A stretch of 64,000 nucleotides of DNA, from the NCBI GenBank assembly GCA_022750195.1, contig JAKIWE010000005.1:35531-99530 (forward strand), written 5' to 3'. This document shows, piece by piece, positions 15,285 through 23,848 of the stretch. How positions within the stretch are numbered: the first letter of the stretch is position 1; each line of letters starts with the position of its first letter. This stretch comes from Thermoplasmata archaeon. Lineage in GTDB: Archaea > Thermoplasmatota > Thermoplasmata > Lutacidiplasmatales > UBA184. The notes beneath the pieces were generated by a model that did no database searches, was not told where the DNA came from, and saw nothing but the letters and a program-made list of their open reading frames with translations. The translations under genes were made by a program, and so were the position numbers.

Positions 15285-17681
15285 GTGCGCAACTCCCGAG
15301 TCCCTCTCGGCGCGATCTTTGCGGTCAGCCTACTCCTCCTGGGTGCGGCGCCCCTGCTAGCCGCCGTGACCGCAAGGAATGCCGTTGCGGTGCCCGGCGG
15401 CTCGGCGCTGGGTAGCTTTGGCCCCTTGGCGAATCTCGACCCGGCGCATTCCCGCCTCGTCAACTTGACGCTGCGCAACGTTGCGTGGTCGCCCGAGCAG
15501 CGACTCTCTCTCGCTCAGGTCGCCGCCTCGCTTCCCGCGGATGTCGTCCAAGACCTGCTCGATGCCAACGAGAACGCATACCTCGCCGACCTCCCGATGG
15601 GCGCCGCCCACCGGATCGCCGCGATCATTCCGGAGTTCGCCCCCGCAGGCATCCAGCCCCTCAACTGCATCATCAACTGCGCCGTGACCGCGGGCCTCCT
15701 AGGGTGCGCCGTTGGGATCGGCTTCGGCGCCCTCGGAGGCCCAGTGGGGGCCGGGGTCGGCTGTGTCGTGGTCGGACTTGCGGCCGGTCTGGGATTCTAC
15801 TTCGGGACCCAGATGAGCGCCCAGGACTCGAACAACGACCAGGCGGTCAACTGGCTCCACGCCGAGATCACCGTCCTCGGCAACGCGGCCAACACCACTG
15901 GTGGGTTCCTCGGGAACGCGATCCAACTGCTCAACTTCACCCAGAACTACTTCGACTCCCGGGCCGACTCGGCCGCCGTCTTCCAGCTCGGGAACTCCAC
16001 CTTCAACGTCCTGCTCGACGAGGCCCAGTCCGGCACCGCGGCCCAGGCGATGGACATCCAGTGGGCCGCCGCTCAGAGCGTCGCCTCCGCGATGGCGTCC
16101 TTCCAGAGCTGGTACGTGGCCAACTTCGGACCCAACGGCCGGTTCAACTCCGTCCCGTCCCACTCGATCTCGCTGATTACCCTCTCGAGTACGTTCGACA
16201 CGTACGACCCGACCACGGTGCCTCGCTGGGCCGCCGCGGACATCGAGATCATCGGAGGGTCGGCGAACCCGCAGTACGTCTACCTGGCCCACGATGCGAT
16301 CATCGTCGGCGGACCCTGCACGACAACCTGCAATGGCAACACCTTCACCGTCAACGCGTGGCCCGTTGGGGGTGGGCCTGCCGTCCCGCTCACCCGCTGT
16401 ACGGCCGGGAACACTACCTGCTGGCCCAACCCGGACCAGTTCGCTGGTCCGAGCGGGGTCTACAACGTCACGCCGACCGGCAACTTCGTCTGGAAGCTGC
16501 TCATCTACGGCGGGGCCGACATCCAAACGGCGTCCAATTCAGGTCAGTTCAACGAGTGGGTCGTCGAGACGGCCAACGTGTCCAGTGGAAACTATCACGA
16601 GGGCTCGGCGGCGTCGGCCGGGGCGAACGGCCACCAGACCGCGACGGTCACCTTCTTCTCGAATTCTTCCTGGAGCCCCGGCTACCCGAATGCCCTCCTG
16701 ATCAAGTCGGCACAGGCGGCCCAGACCTACTGGGCTTTCCTCCGAGCTCTCGGGATCACCGACGCCACCCAGATCCCGGCGAATTGCGTCATCCCGACCC
16801 CAAATGAGGTCCTCCCGCCCGGCGTGGACCTCGGCAACCTCACCATTGCCGAGTACCAGTCGCTCTTCTACGGATGGCTCTCGGGCCTCGCCACCTTCTA
16901 CAACACGACGCTCAATGCGACCAACTTCTGCGGCACCCTCGGCCACCACGCCTTCCAGCTCGGAAGCGATGGCTACTGGCCCCTCTTCGTCAACGTCACC
17001 CTCGCTGTCTACGTCCCGAACGCGACCCTCTACCCGGGTGAGACCTACGGGAACGTCTCCTCCTGGGCGTATCCCCGATCCCAGGCGCTCGTCACCCCTC
17101 TTCTCGCGACCGTCCGGCTCCCGGTCGGCGCGCCGTTCAATATCCCCTCCAACGACCCGCTGGGGGTCTTCCTCGTCCAGAGGGGCGTCTGGCTCACCCT
17201 GCACGGGAACGGGACGAACGTCTCGATCCCGAATCCCATCTGCTCGACGGGGTGCTCCGGAACCGCGGGGCACGTCGAGGGTCCGCCGGGCCGGGTCGCG
17301 GAGGCAACCGTTCCCCTGGCTTCCCCGGCCGCCGGCGACGCCGTGTTCCTGTACTCGTGCATCGTCGGAGGCGTCCCGACCGCGAACTGTACGATTACGG
17401 TCCAGTCGATCAACCAGACCATCGTCGAGCAGAACGGGACGTGCGAGCCGCAGTGCGGCCTCAACCCCCCGCCGGGGTTTGCCTTCACTCTTCCGAACCC
17501 GTTCTCGCTGATCGCCAGTGCGTTCTGCGCGCTCCTGGGCCCGCTCCTTGGGCCGGGCTGCGCCGGTACGGTGAGCCTCGTCTTCGAGGTGTTGTTCGTC
17601 CTCGTAGTCGTGCTGGCAGTCGTCTGGATCGTTTCGAGGCTGTGGCCGGAACGGCGGAACAAGCGCGGGGGGTCGGCATGA
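15285..17681 (+). CDS. Large spike-like secreted protein with C-terminal membrane anchor
   Basis: 798 residues, GTG start with GGAGG just upstream. The N-terminal signal sequence spans about residues 6-27. A Gly/Ala-rich hydrophobic stretch with cysteines (about 126-170, INCAVTAGLLGCAVGIGFGA onward) resembles a fusion-peptide-like or membrane-inserted segment. A long ectodomain rich in N-glycosylation sequons and paired cysteines follows, then a C-terminal transmembrane helix (SLVFEVLFVLVVVLAVVWIV) and a basic tail. The layout of signal, internal hydrophobic segment and C-terminal anchor is reminiscent of viral spike/fusion proteins such as pleolipovirus spikes, but no sequence family is recognised. 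The stop codon is followed immediately by the next start. Confidence 0.7.
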   Translation: MRNSRVPLGAIFAVSLLLLGAAPLLAAVTARNAVAVPGGSALGSFGPLANLDPAHSRLVNLTLRNVAWSPEQRLSLAQVAASLPADVVQDLLDANENAYLADLPMGAAHRIAAIIPEFAPAGIQPLNCIINCAVTAGLLGCAVGIGFGALGGPVGAGVGCVVVGLAAGLGFYFGTQMSAQDSNNDQAVNWLHAEITVLGNAANTTGGFLGNAIQLLNFTQNYFDSRADSAAVFQLGNSTFNVLLDEAQSGTAAQAMDIQWAAAQSVASAMASFQSWYVANFGPNGRFNSVPSHSISLITLSSTFDTYDPTTVPRWAAADIEIIGGSANPQYVYLAHDAIIVGGPCTTTCNGNTFTVNAWPVGGGPAVPLTRCTAGNTTCWPNPDQFAGPSGVYNVTPTGNFVWKLLIYGGADIQTASNSGQFNEWVVETANVSSGNYHEGSAASAGANGHQTATVTFFSNSSWSPGYPNALLIKSAQAAQTYWAFLRALGITDATQIPANCVIPTPNEVLPPGVDLGNLTIAEYQSLFYGWLSGLATFYNTTLNATNFCGTLGHHAFQLGSDGYWPLFVNVTLAVYVPNATLYPGETYGNVSSWAYPRSQALVTPLLATVRLPVGAPFNIPSNDPLGVFLVQRGVWLTLHGNGTNVSIPNPICSTGCSGTAGHVEGPPGRVAEATVPLASPAAGDAVFLYSCIVGGVPTANCTITVQSINQTIVEQNGTCEPQCGLNPPPGFAFTLPNPFSLIASAFCALLGPLLGPGCAGTVSLVFEVLFVLVVVLAVVWIVSRLWPERRNKRGGSA

Positions 17682-17972
17682 ATGGACCTCGGAACGGTTC
17701 TTGCAGCGCTCTCCCCGTTCGCGGTCTACATCGCAGTCGGGCTCATCCTGCTGCTTCTCGTCGCCGAGGCCCGGGGATCCTGGCGTCGGGTGGGGACCAC
17801 CTCGCACCGGTCTTCTCTCGGAGCGTTCGGCACCCTCGTAGTCCTCGCCACCCTCGGCGTATTTCTCGTGGCGGAGGGGTGGGCCTGGCTCGGAGGGCTC
17901 GTCCTCGCGGTGGTCCTGCTCGCGCTCATCGTCTGGGCCTTTTCGGCGTCGTCCCGCCGTCGGGGGCGGTGA
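17682..17972 (+). CDS. Small polytopic membrane protein
   Basis: 96 residues with three predicted transmembrane helices: LSPFAVYIAVGLILLLLV near the N terminus, GAFGTLVVLATLGVFLVA in the middle and AWLGGLVLAVVLLALIVWAF near the end, plus a basic C terminus SSRRRGR. The ATG directly follows the stop of the spike-like gene (TGAATG), implying coupled translation. It could be a matrix-like or membrane-organising protein of the element. Unknown function. Confidence 0.65.
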   Translation: MDLGTVLAALSPFAVYIAVGLILLLLVAEARGSWRRVGTTSHRSSLGAFGTLVVLATLGVFLVAEGWAWLGGLVLAVVLLALIVWAFSASSRRRGR

Positions 17973-17975
17973 CGG

Positions 17976-18104
17976 ATGCCGAGACGTCGGCGAGTCCGTC
18001 TTTCGCAACGGGGGTGGGACCTGGTGATCGAGGGAACGGTGATCGTGACGAGCACGATCATCGCGTCGCTGATCCTCGCGTTCCTTCTCGGGAGGCCATT
18101 GTGA
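17976..18104 (+). CDS. 42-residue single-pass membrane microprotein
   Basis: An ATG three bases after the previous stop opens a 42-residue frame: a very basic N terminus (MPRRRRVRLSQRGW), then one hydrophobic helix (VIVTSTIIASLILAFLLG) and a short tail ending in RPL. The charge pattern predicts the N terminus in the cytoplasm. Position, strand and membrane character match its neighbours, so it is probably a real component of the virion-like block that length cut-offs would miss. Confidence 0.5.
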   Translation: MPRRRRVRLSQRGWDLVIEGTVIVTSTIIASLILAFLLGRPL

Positions 18105-18171
18105 GCCGGCTTCCCGGAGTTTCTCCCCGGCCTGCGTGTTACGCTCCTTCGGAATCGAGGGAGGAGGACCG

Positions 18172-18483
18172 ATGAACGGAGACGCACGGGCGGGAAGCAA
18201 CGCGGGGCCTACTGAGGAACGGCGATGGCTGGCGAGGAACAATCGAGAGGGAGCCGGCAGAGGGCGAAGAGCCCTGCGCCGCTCCCGAATGGGAATGAGC
18301 GCGGCGCACGCCGCGGTTCTCATCATGGGCCTCCTAGTTCTGGCCGCGGGTCTCTACCTTCTGGTCGCGAACGGGAGCATCTTCGCCGGGCCCGCGATCG
18401 CCCTGCCGATCATCGGCTTGATCCTCGTCTTCCTGGGTCTCGCCGAGACCTTCGTCTCGGACAGCCGGGCCCGGAGAACCTGA
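18172..18483 (+). CDS. Small two-helix membrane protein
   Basis: 103 residues when started at the ATG 18172, which has GGGAGGAGG six bases upstream; an ATG-like start 36 bases earlier lacks such a site. A basic Arg-rich cytoplasmic segment (residues 15-43) is followed by two transmembrane helices, AAVLIMGLLVLAAGLYLLVA and AIALPIIGLILVFLGLAETF, and a short charged tail. Unknown family; part of the run of small membrane proteins between the spike-like gene and the ATPase. Confidence 0.65.
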   Translation: MNGDARAGSNAGPTEERRWLARNNREGAGRGRRALRRSRMGMSAAHAAVLIMGLLVLAAGLYLLVANGSIFAGPAIALPIIGLILVFLGLAETFVSDSRARRT

Positions 18484-18507
18484 GGCGGCGCCTCAGGAGG
18501 GATCGAG

Positions 18508-18858
18508 ATGCCTCGGCGTCGGAAGCTGAACTCAGAGTCCTCGAAGCAGGAGTTCGAGCGGCGCTACGAGGCCGAGGGCTACTCCAAGGAACGAGCGGAT
18601 CGCATCTACGGGGCGACTGTCGAGAAGGTCGCCGAGGAGCAGGCCGAGCACGAGCCAAGCGGGATCAAGGTCGAGCACGTCAAGGGTCACATCGCCTTCT
18701 CCGACAGGGGCCGACGCTACCGCGTGCGGCCCCACCAGGCTCGGGTGCGGGCCCATGCCCAATCCCACAGCCGGGGGCATCACCGGGGCCCCTGTGACGC
18801 GGCCTGCCGCCGCGGACAAAGGTCCCATCCGCATGGCGAGAGCAAACGGGCGACATGA
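18508..18858 (+). CDS. Small highly charged soluble protein, unknown
   Basis: 116 residues without a membrane segment. The first half is a charged helical region (SSKQEFERRYEAEGYSKERA) and the second half is rich in His, Arg and Cys (QSHSRGHHRGPCDAACRRGQ), suggesting nucleic-acid or metal binding. GGAGGGATCGAG upstream of the ATG provides a ribosome-binding site. It overlaps the next gene by 4 bases (ATGA). No family recognised. Confidence 0.55.
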   Translation: MPRRRKLNSESSKQEFERRYEAEGYSKERADRIYGATVEKVAEEQAEHEPSGIKVEHVKGHIAFSDRGRRYRVRPHQARVRAHAQSHSRGHHRGPCDAACRRGQRSHPHGESKRAT

Positions 18859-20387
18859 GAGGCGCTAGCCCCGCCTTCCTCCTTGGGGTGGTTGTCATCG
18901 CGGTTCTCCTCGCGGGTAGCGGCACCGCCCGGGCTGACCTAGTCGTCGGAGGAAAGGCGGTCCTGCCCGGCGCCTGGGCCGTCCCATACGGGCAGGGCGG
19001 CTCTCCAGCGGGGAAGAGCGTGTTCGGTGACGGTGACCTCGTCTACGACACCGAGATCCAGGTCTACGTCCTTTACTCGGGGAGCGCCCCCGTCCCGCTC
19101 CAGGTCTCTCTTGAGCAGTACGACCCGGGGACGATCACTCAATACGTCAACCAGACCCAGGGCAACGCGACCACCCTGGTCCCGGTCGAGGTTCCAGCGC
19201 GCCTCAACGCCCAGTGGTCCAACCAGTCAGCGACGCTCGTTCCTGGACAGCTCACGATCCTCACGGTGCAGGTTCCGACTGCCTCCTCGGAGCGGCATCT
19301 GCAGCTTACGGTAGGCAACGCCGCCTGGTCGCTCATGCACCTCACCCCTACCGGGAGCTCGCTGGCAGGCATCTATTCGGCCTACGGGCTCGACGCCGCA
19401 CTCCTGCTCGAGGCGGCCGTGACGGCCGCCGTGTTCCTAGGATTCGCCGCGGTCGCTCGGGGGCTCGCCCGGCGGATCCACCGTCCACCGAAGGTCCCCG
19501 TTTGGTGGCCGGCGAGTTGGGTCGGCCTACCCCTCCTGTTCTTCTTTGCCGACTACGTGCCGACGAACCAGTTCCTGGGCTCGCTCACACCGTTCGCCTA
19601 CCCATTCTTCCTCGGTGTGGCGGCCTTCCCCTACCTCCCACGACTCTGGAAGGAGTTCGAGTGGGCCGAGTTCAATGGGTTCCGAGCTCGCTCCTCCACC
19701 GAGGCCGTGATCCCGAAGGCAGTCCTCCCGGTAGTTCGAACCAAGGAGGGACTCCGGTGCGCGCCGGAGACGTGGCGTGAGGCGGTCTACACGCTGTTCG
19801 GTGCCCCGCTCCCGGAGGTGCGCATGGAGGTCGTGCGTTCGGACGGGATGTCGCTCAAACTCGAGCCCTCGGGGCTGCCCGCGACTTGCCCGCTGCCCCC
19901 TTGGTACGCATCGGACGTCGACCTCGTCTTCTGGTACGACGCTCGCCGAGGTCTGAACCGGAGACGGCACCGGCTGCGGTGGTTCCGCGAGGAGACAATC
20001 GGGGAGGCCGCGAAGGGCCCCGCTAGCGATCTCCCGCCTCCGGTTCGATCAACGCGCCGTTGGGATCCCCACCTTGAGGCGGGAACGCTACAGGGCTCGT
20101 TTCCGCCGATCCGAGAGGTCGCGGAGTTCCTTGCCGGGGTCCGCTCCGTCGAGCAGGAAGCCCTGGACCATGAGGTCGATCGGCTGACCATCGCGGAACT
20201 GCGCGGCGAGCAGCTCCGACGCGCCCGGGAGGCGTCAACCGAATTGCTGGAGGTCGCGCTGCGTGCCTATTGGCGCACGGGGCACCGCCTCGATCGCGAG
20301 CAGCTGACGGAGCTGGTCCGCGTCTATGGGAGGGACCGTGAGAAAGGTTCGGGAGAAACCGGAGCTCGAGACACCTCCGCAGCGTGA
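18855..20387 (+). CDS. Membrane protein with secreted N-terminal domain and large cytoplasmic domain
   Basis: 510 residues. A signal sequence (about 8-27) leads to an extracellular beta-rich domain to about residue 165. Three or four transmembrane helices follow (ALLLEAAVTAAVFLGFAAVA, then SWVGLPLLFFFADYVP, then LTPFAYPFFLGVAAFPYL). A cytoplasmic domain of about 230 residues ends in a charged helical region. Start and stop overlap neighbours (ATGA with the previous gene; the next gene starts inside its end). Topology and position just before the ATPase suggest a membrane platform for virion assembly or secretion. No family match recognised. Confidence 0.6.
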   Translation: MRGASPAFLLGVVVIAVLLAGSGTARADLVVGGKAVLPGAWAVPYGQGGSPAGKSVFGDGDLVYDTEIQVYVLYSGSAPVPLQVSLEQYDPGTITQYVNQTQGNATTLVPVEVPARLNAQWSNQSATLVPGQLTILTVQVPTASSERHLQLTVGNAAWSLMHLTPTGSSLAGIYSAYGLDAALLLEAAVTAAVFLGFAAVARGLARRIHRPPKVPVWWPASWVGLPLLFFFADYVPTNQFLGSLTPFAYPFFLGVAAFPYLPRLWKEFEWAEFNGFRARSSTEAVIPKAVLPVVRTKEGLRCAPETWREAVYTLFGAPLPEVRMEVVRSDGMSLKLEPSGLPATCPLPPWYASDVDLVFWYDARRGLNRRRHRLRWFREETIGEAAKGPASDLPPPVRSTRRWDPHLEAGTLQGSFPPIREVAEFLAGVRSVEQEALDHEVDRLTIAELRGEQLRRAREASTELLEVALRAYWRTGHRLDREQLTELVRVYGRDREKGSGETGARDTSAA

Positions 20388-20943
20388 GGCCCGGGTCCTC
20401 CGGCAAGCTCTTGCCGCCCTGATCTCGGCCCGGAAGGAGCTGGCGGAGAAGGGCCAACTCCTGAGGGAGCTCGAAGGGAGGCTCAACCTGCTCGATCGCT
20501 CCCTCAAGCATTCGACGGGGTTGACGTCGGCTTCCGACGTCTTCGAGGGTGGGTTAGGTCGTCGGGCGGCCGTCGAGCAGTACAGGAACACGAATCTCGC
20601 CCGGTTCATGCGGAGCGTCAACGAACTCGGAGTGGAGAGCCGGGAGCACGGGCGAGAGGTGGCCCGGTTCTCTATCCGGACGGCGGTCCGGGCTGACCTG
20701 GCGTGCCTCTTCGCCGCTGCGCCCAGGTCCGTTGAGGAGGCGGAGCTCCGGGATCTCCTGCGCGTTCTTCTTTCCAATCCGGCGTCGGCGTGCGTCCTGG
20801 CCGGCACCGAGCCCTGGCACGAACGGTTCCGGGAGGACCTCATCAACCTGGCCCTGAATGCCGGCGTTGAGACATCGACCTGGGAGTTTGTTCGGCGATC
20901 GGCGGAGGAGACGGAGGTCCGGACGCGTGAGGCGTCGGGCTGA
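20338..20943 (+). CDS. Coiled-coil protein of unknown function
   Basis: About 201 residues. The GTG at 20338 has GGGAGGGACC directly before it; an ATG 12 bases upstream is the alternative. Residues from about 10 to 65 form a strong coiled coil (REARVLRQALAALISARKEL, then LREL-EGRLNLL). The rest is helical and charged. It overlaps the preceding membrane protein and is itself overlapped by the ATPase gene, so the three are likely made together. Possibly a partner or regulator of the ATPase. Confidence 0.55.
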   Translation: MRKVREKPELETPPQREARVLRQALAALISARKELAEKGQLLRELEGRLNLLDRSLKHSTGLTSASDVFEGGLGRRAAVEQYRNTNLARFMRSVNELGVESREHGREVARFSIRTAVRADLACLFAAAPRSVEEAELRDLLRVLLSNPASACVLAGTEPWHERFREDLINLALNAGVETSTWEFVRRSAEETEVRTREASG

Positions 20944-21979
20944 CGGTCCTCCACTCGGGGGAGCCGCCTCGACGCAGGGATCTCCACCCTCGAACAAGAG
21001 CCGTTCCGCGGAGGGCCCCTCAGAGTTGCGTTTGGTGAAGGGATCGAAAGAAGCCAATCCATCACCCTCGGGACACCCACCGGCGGGGTTCTCGACCGGG
21101 TCAAGCTGCTGGTGCGGCGAGTCGCACCCGCCGGAAAGCGGAACTGGGAACCTTCTGTTCCATCTCTACGGCCACGTCGAGACCCGGTCGGTGCGACCCG
21201 AGGCGGTCTGGGGGCACTGGATCGCTGAGTGGCGCCGGAGAATCAAGGAAGACTGGGACGTCATGATCGTGATCGACGGAGAGCGGGGATCGGGCAAGTC
21301 CGCCCTTGCCCAGGAGATCGGTCGACGGATGGACACGGGCTTCTCGTCGCGTCAAGTCGCTCTGAGCGCTCGTGAGATGCTGCGACTCTACGGAACCCTC
21401 CACCGTGGAGAAGTCGCGGTCTACGACGAGTCTGCCCTAGGCCTCCTCTCCCGGGCATTCATGAGCGAGGAGGCGATTGCCCTAGTCCAGGCTGCACTGA
21501 TCGGGCGCAAGCTTGGGATCACGACCGTTCTGGCGATTCCGGACCTCATGCTCCTGGACGTCGCTTTCCGCGAATCGATCCTGAAGTACCGGATTACGGT
21601 CGAGAGCGGCGACGAGGGGGTGCGCGGCATCGGTTGGGTGCATGTCCGTCAGTTCTCGCCTCGGTACCGTCGAACCGACCGGCGCGGCCTCTACCTCGAT
21701 CGGGACTGGAACCCGCTGTGCTGGAAAGACCCTCGGGGGTCAGTGCTTTGGACCGAATACCTGGCCCGGGCGGACCGAACGGCCCGCGAGTTCGCTCTGC
21801 GGAAGGCGGAGGAGCTAGGGCAACGCGAGCGCTCCCGCGGACGTACAGCTCCGGAGGAGATTCGCGAAGCGCTCGGACAGGGGAAAACCGATCGATGGAT
21901 CGCCCGAAACCTTCGGGTAGGCCGAGAACGAGTAGTCAGGCTGCGACGGAAAGGTCTCGAATCAACACCGGAGGATTGA
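20927..21979 (+). CDS. P-loop ATPase with C-terminal HTH, virus/plasmid-type
   Basis: About 350 residues from GTG 20927, chosen because GGAGGT lies 7 bases upstream and the start overlaps the previous gene; the open frame continues further upstream. Walker A GERGSGKS is at about 118-125 and a Walker B-like VAVYDESA at about 164-171, followed by LIGRKLGITTVLAIPDLMLL. The domain resembles Zot/FtsK-like ATPases of archaeal viruses and plasmids that package or move DNA. The C terminus has a helix-turn-helix (REALGQGKTDRWIARNLRVG), suggesting it binds DNA directly. It ends the rightward module. Role in DNA packaging or assembly is inferred from the neighbouring membrane and spike-like genes. Confidence 0.65.
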   Translation: MRRRADGPPLGGAASTQGSPPSNKSRSAEGPSELRLVKGSKEANPSPSGHPPAGFSTGSSCWCGESHPPESGTGNLLFHLYGHVETRSVRPEAVWGHWIAEWRRRIKEDWDVMIVIDGERGSGKSALAQEIGRRMDTGFSSRQVALSAREMLRLYGTLHRGEVAVYDESALGLLSRAFMSEEAIALVQAALIGRKLGITTVLAIPDLMLLDVAFRESILKYRITVESGDEGVRGIGWVHVRQFSPRYRRTDRRGLYLDRDWNPLCWKDPRGSVLWTEYLARADRTAREFALRKAEELGQRERSRGRTAPEEIREALGQGKTDRWIARNLRVGRERVVRLRRKGLESTPED

Positions 21980-22092
21980 GCTCAGCTCAAGCGCCCTGGG
22001 GCGGCACCGGTGCCACTCTTGACGAGGAACAGTGGCTCTGCGGTGCCACTGACTCTGGCAACCGTCCAAGGCGCGCCGGTCGAGTCGGCGCG

Positions 22093-22587
22093 CTACTCAG
22101 GCAGGGGATGACGCTCGAGCGCGAGGCGTCCGTGGAGGTTCGTGGCGGTAAGCACCTGCCCATTGCCGATGCTGAGCACGAGAATCTCCCCCAGCGCAAG
22201 TTTGTGAGGAAGCATGGCCGCGAGAACCCCGGGGTCGGACGGAGTCGGCCCCATCGGGGCATCGCCCTGGCGAGAGTCTTCGGCTCTGGCGGCTCCACCC
22301 GCTGGCCGCGTCTGTTTGGAGGTGCTCTCAGGGTTCTTGCCGATTCGGTAGGTCTTTTCCAGCCCAACCCGGGTCGCCTTGATGTCGCCTCGCCCCGCCA
22401 ACTGACGCAGCGCAAGGTAGATGGAGTTCTGGTGGAACTTCTTCCCGCTCGATTTGGCGATCCTCTTCGCGATCTTCGAGGTCGAGAGAGAGGCTGACGG
22501 ACCAAGGGAGCGGAGCTCGGCGAGGATCCATTTCTGGGCTCCGCGAGGCTCCTTAGACGTCTTCGCCCTCCTGGGGGACATAGACAC
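22093..22587 (-). CDS. Winged-helix DNA-binding regulator
   Basis: 164 residues. The N-terminal winged helix (QKWILAELRSLGPSASLSTS, then KIAKRIAKSSGKKFHQNSIY, ALRQLAGRGDIKATRVGL) covers about residues 18-83. A basic, Pro-rich linker follows, then a small C-terminal region (LALGEILVLSIGNGQVLTA, about 130-150) that might bind a ligand or dimerise. It is transcribed away from the ATPase gene end and converges on it. Likely the repressor or activator of the element. Confidence 0.7.
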   Translation of the reverse strand: MSMSPRRAKTSKEPRGAQKWILAELRSLGPSASLSTSKIAKRIAKSSGKKFHQNSIYLALRQLAGRGDIKATRVGLEKTYRIGKNPESTSKQTRPAGGAARAEDSRQGDAPMGPTPSDPGVLAAMLPHKLALGEILVLSIGNGQVLTATNLHGRLALERHPLPE

Positions 22588-23055
22588 GCTCAGGGAGTGC
22601 GACTTGTAAAGCTCTCCGGTAACGGGGGTGGAGCCCGCGATCCTCGGGACTCCGGGCGGGTAGGGTAAGGCGTCGGTTCGGTTATCGACCGGCCCGCGAG
22701 GTCGACGGCCACACGAATGCTGCCTTTGAAGTCAGAATTCCCAGGGATGAGTACCCGTGACCGAAGTCCCACCCCCGGAACGTCCCCCGCCCGCTCGACA
22801 GAGACCGTAGGGCCGGGACCTAAGGGGTGGGTTTAGGCTCAGGTCGCCCGGCGACTTGAATCCAGTCGCGCGTCGATTGCCCCGAGTGGATTCACTCCAT
22901 AACAGGGGCGAACAAGCCCCGAGCGGGCTACACGGAGCCAGGATCACGGAGGCCCCGTTACAAGACCTGCCCATCCCGAGAGGGTCGGGCTTACCAGGAG
23001 ACCCCAAAGGGCGAGGGCACTTCTTTCTATCCGCTCAGGAGGTTGCGAATCCTCG
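22588..23055. other. Gene-poor gap between divergent regulator and AbiV genes
   Basis: 468 bases with no convincing gene. It must contain the divergent promoters for the winged-helix gene and abiV. A short inverted repeat GTCGCC-C-GGCGAC lies near 22843-22855. AGGAGGTTG lies about 14 bases before the GTG of abiV. Nothing else is recognised. Confidence 0.4.
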
Positions 23056-23778
23056 GTGGCGCCCCAAGCGACCTCGGAGGCAGCGGCAGCCACTGCGGCG
23101 GCGGCGGCGCTCACCAACGCGTCAAGGTTACTCGCTGCCGGACGTCTCCTGTACGAGAGGGCAGAGTTCCAGCCGACGGCTTGTTCGCTGCTGGCCCTTG
23201 CCCATGAAGAACTCGGAAAGTCAATCCTCTTTCAGGTTATTGCCGAGGGAAAAGCTGATCTCCGTACGCGATTGGAGAACGCGAACGGGGGCCTCCGCCG
23301 TCTGCTTGTCGACGATCACGGGGGAAAGTTCGACTTGGCCGTCGGGGTAATCGTTCATGAAGGCCTAGAAAGCGCGGTCTTTGACGCGTTTGAGCACTTC
23401 CTTCATCGTCACCTTTCAGGGGATGAGAGCCGTACGGTAGGCTCGAGCCTTTTAGGGAACCGGATTCGGACGGAACTCGCAGAAGGCGGCCTGCTCTCCG
23501 CAATCGAGTCCGAACTCGGATCGAGTCGAGCAAACTCGCTTGTCGGACTGGTGGAGGAAATGACCGACTGGGCGACCTCCGAGTATGATGGACTCGCGAG
23601 CATCAAGCTCCGAGGGCTTTACGTCGATCTTGATCCTGAATCCTCAGAGATTTTGACCCCTGAAGGGGTCGACCTTCCGGACTTCCAACTCCTCGCCAAA
23701 CGGTTGGAGTCCGCGATCCAGAGGCTCGGAACCGTACGGATTCGCCCATCGCAGGACGCGCCGAGCCGACCGTCGTAG
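23056..23778 (+). CDS. AbiV-family HEPN abortive-infection protein
   Basis: 240 residues, GTG start. The N-terminal helical region (ASRLLAAGRLLYERAEFQPT, then ACSLLALAHEELGKSILFQV) carries the AEELGK-type signature of AbiV/HEPN proteins; here it reads HEELGKS near residue 55. The rest is helical, ending with a linker and a Ser/Pro tail. HEPN AbiV proteins abort phage infection by blocking translation in bacteria. The gene faces the OLD-family ATPase gene, with stops 70 bases apart. Family assignment is fairly sure from the signature; activity against archaeal viruses is inference. Confidence 0.7.
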   Translation: MAPQATSEAAAATAAAAALTNASRLLAAGRLLYERAEFQPTACSLLALAHEELGKSILFQVIAEGKADLRTRLENANGGLRRLLVDDHGGKFDLAVGVIVHEGLESAVFDAFEHFLHRHLSGDESRTVGSSLLGNRIRTELAEGGLLSAIESELGSSRANSLVGLVEEMTDWATSEYDGLASIKLRGLYVDLDPESSEILTPEGVDLPDFQLLAKRLESAIQRLGTVRIRPSQDAPSRPS

Positions 23779-23848
23779 CCGACGATCTTTCCGGGGATAG
23801 ATGGGGGATCGCTGGCCGGAGATTCGGTGAGCGACCCGGCGCTCGTCC

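Noticed and set aside
22611..22680. tRNA-like GC-rich stretch upstream of the winged-helix gene
   Set aside because: It could not be folded into acceptor, anticodon and T arms.
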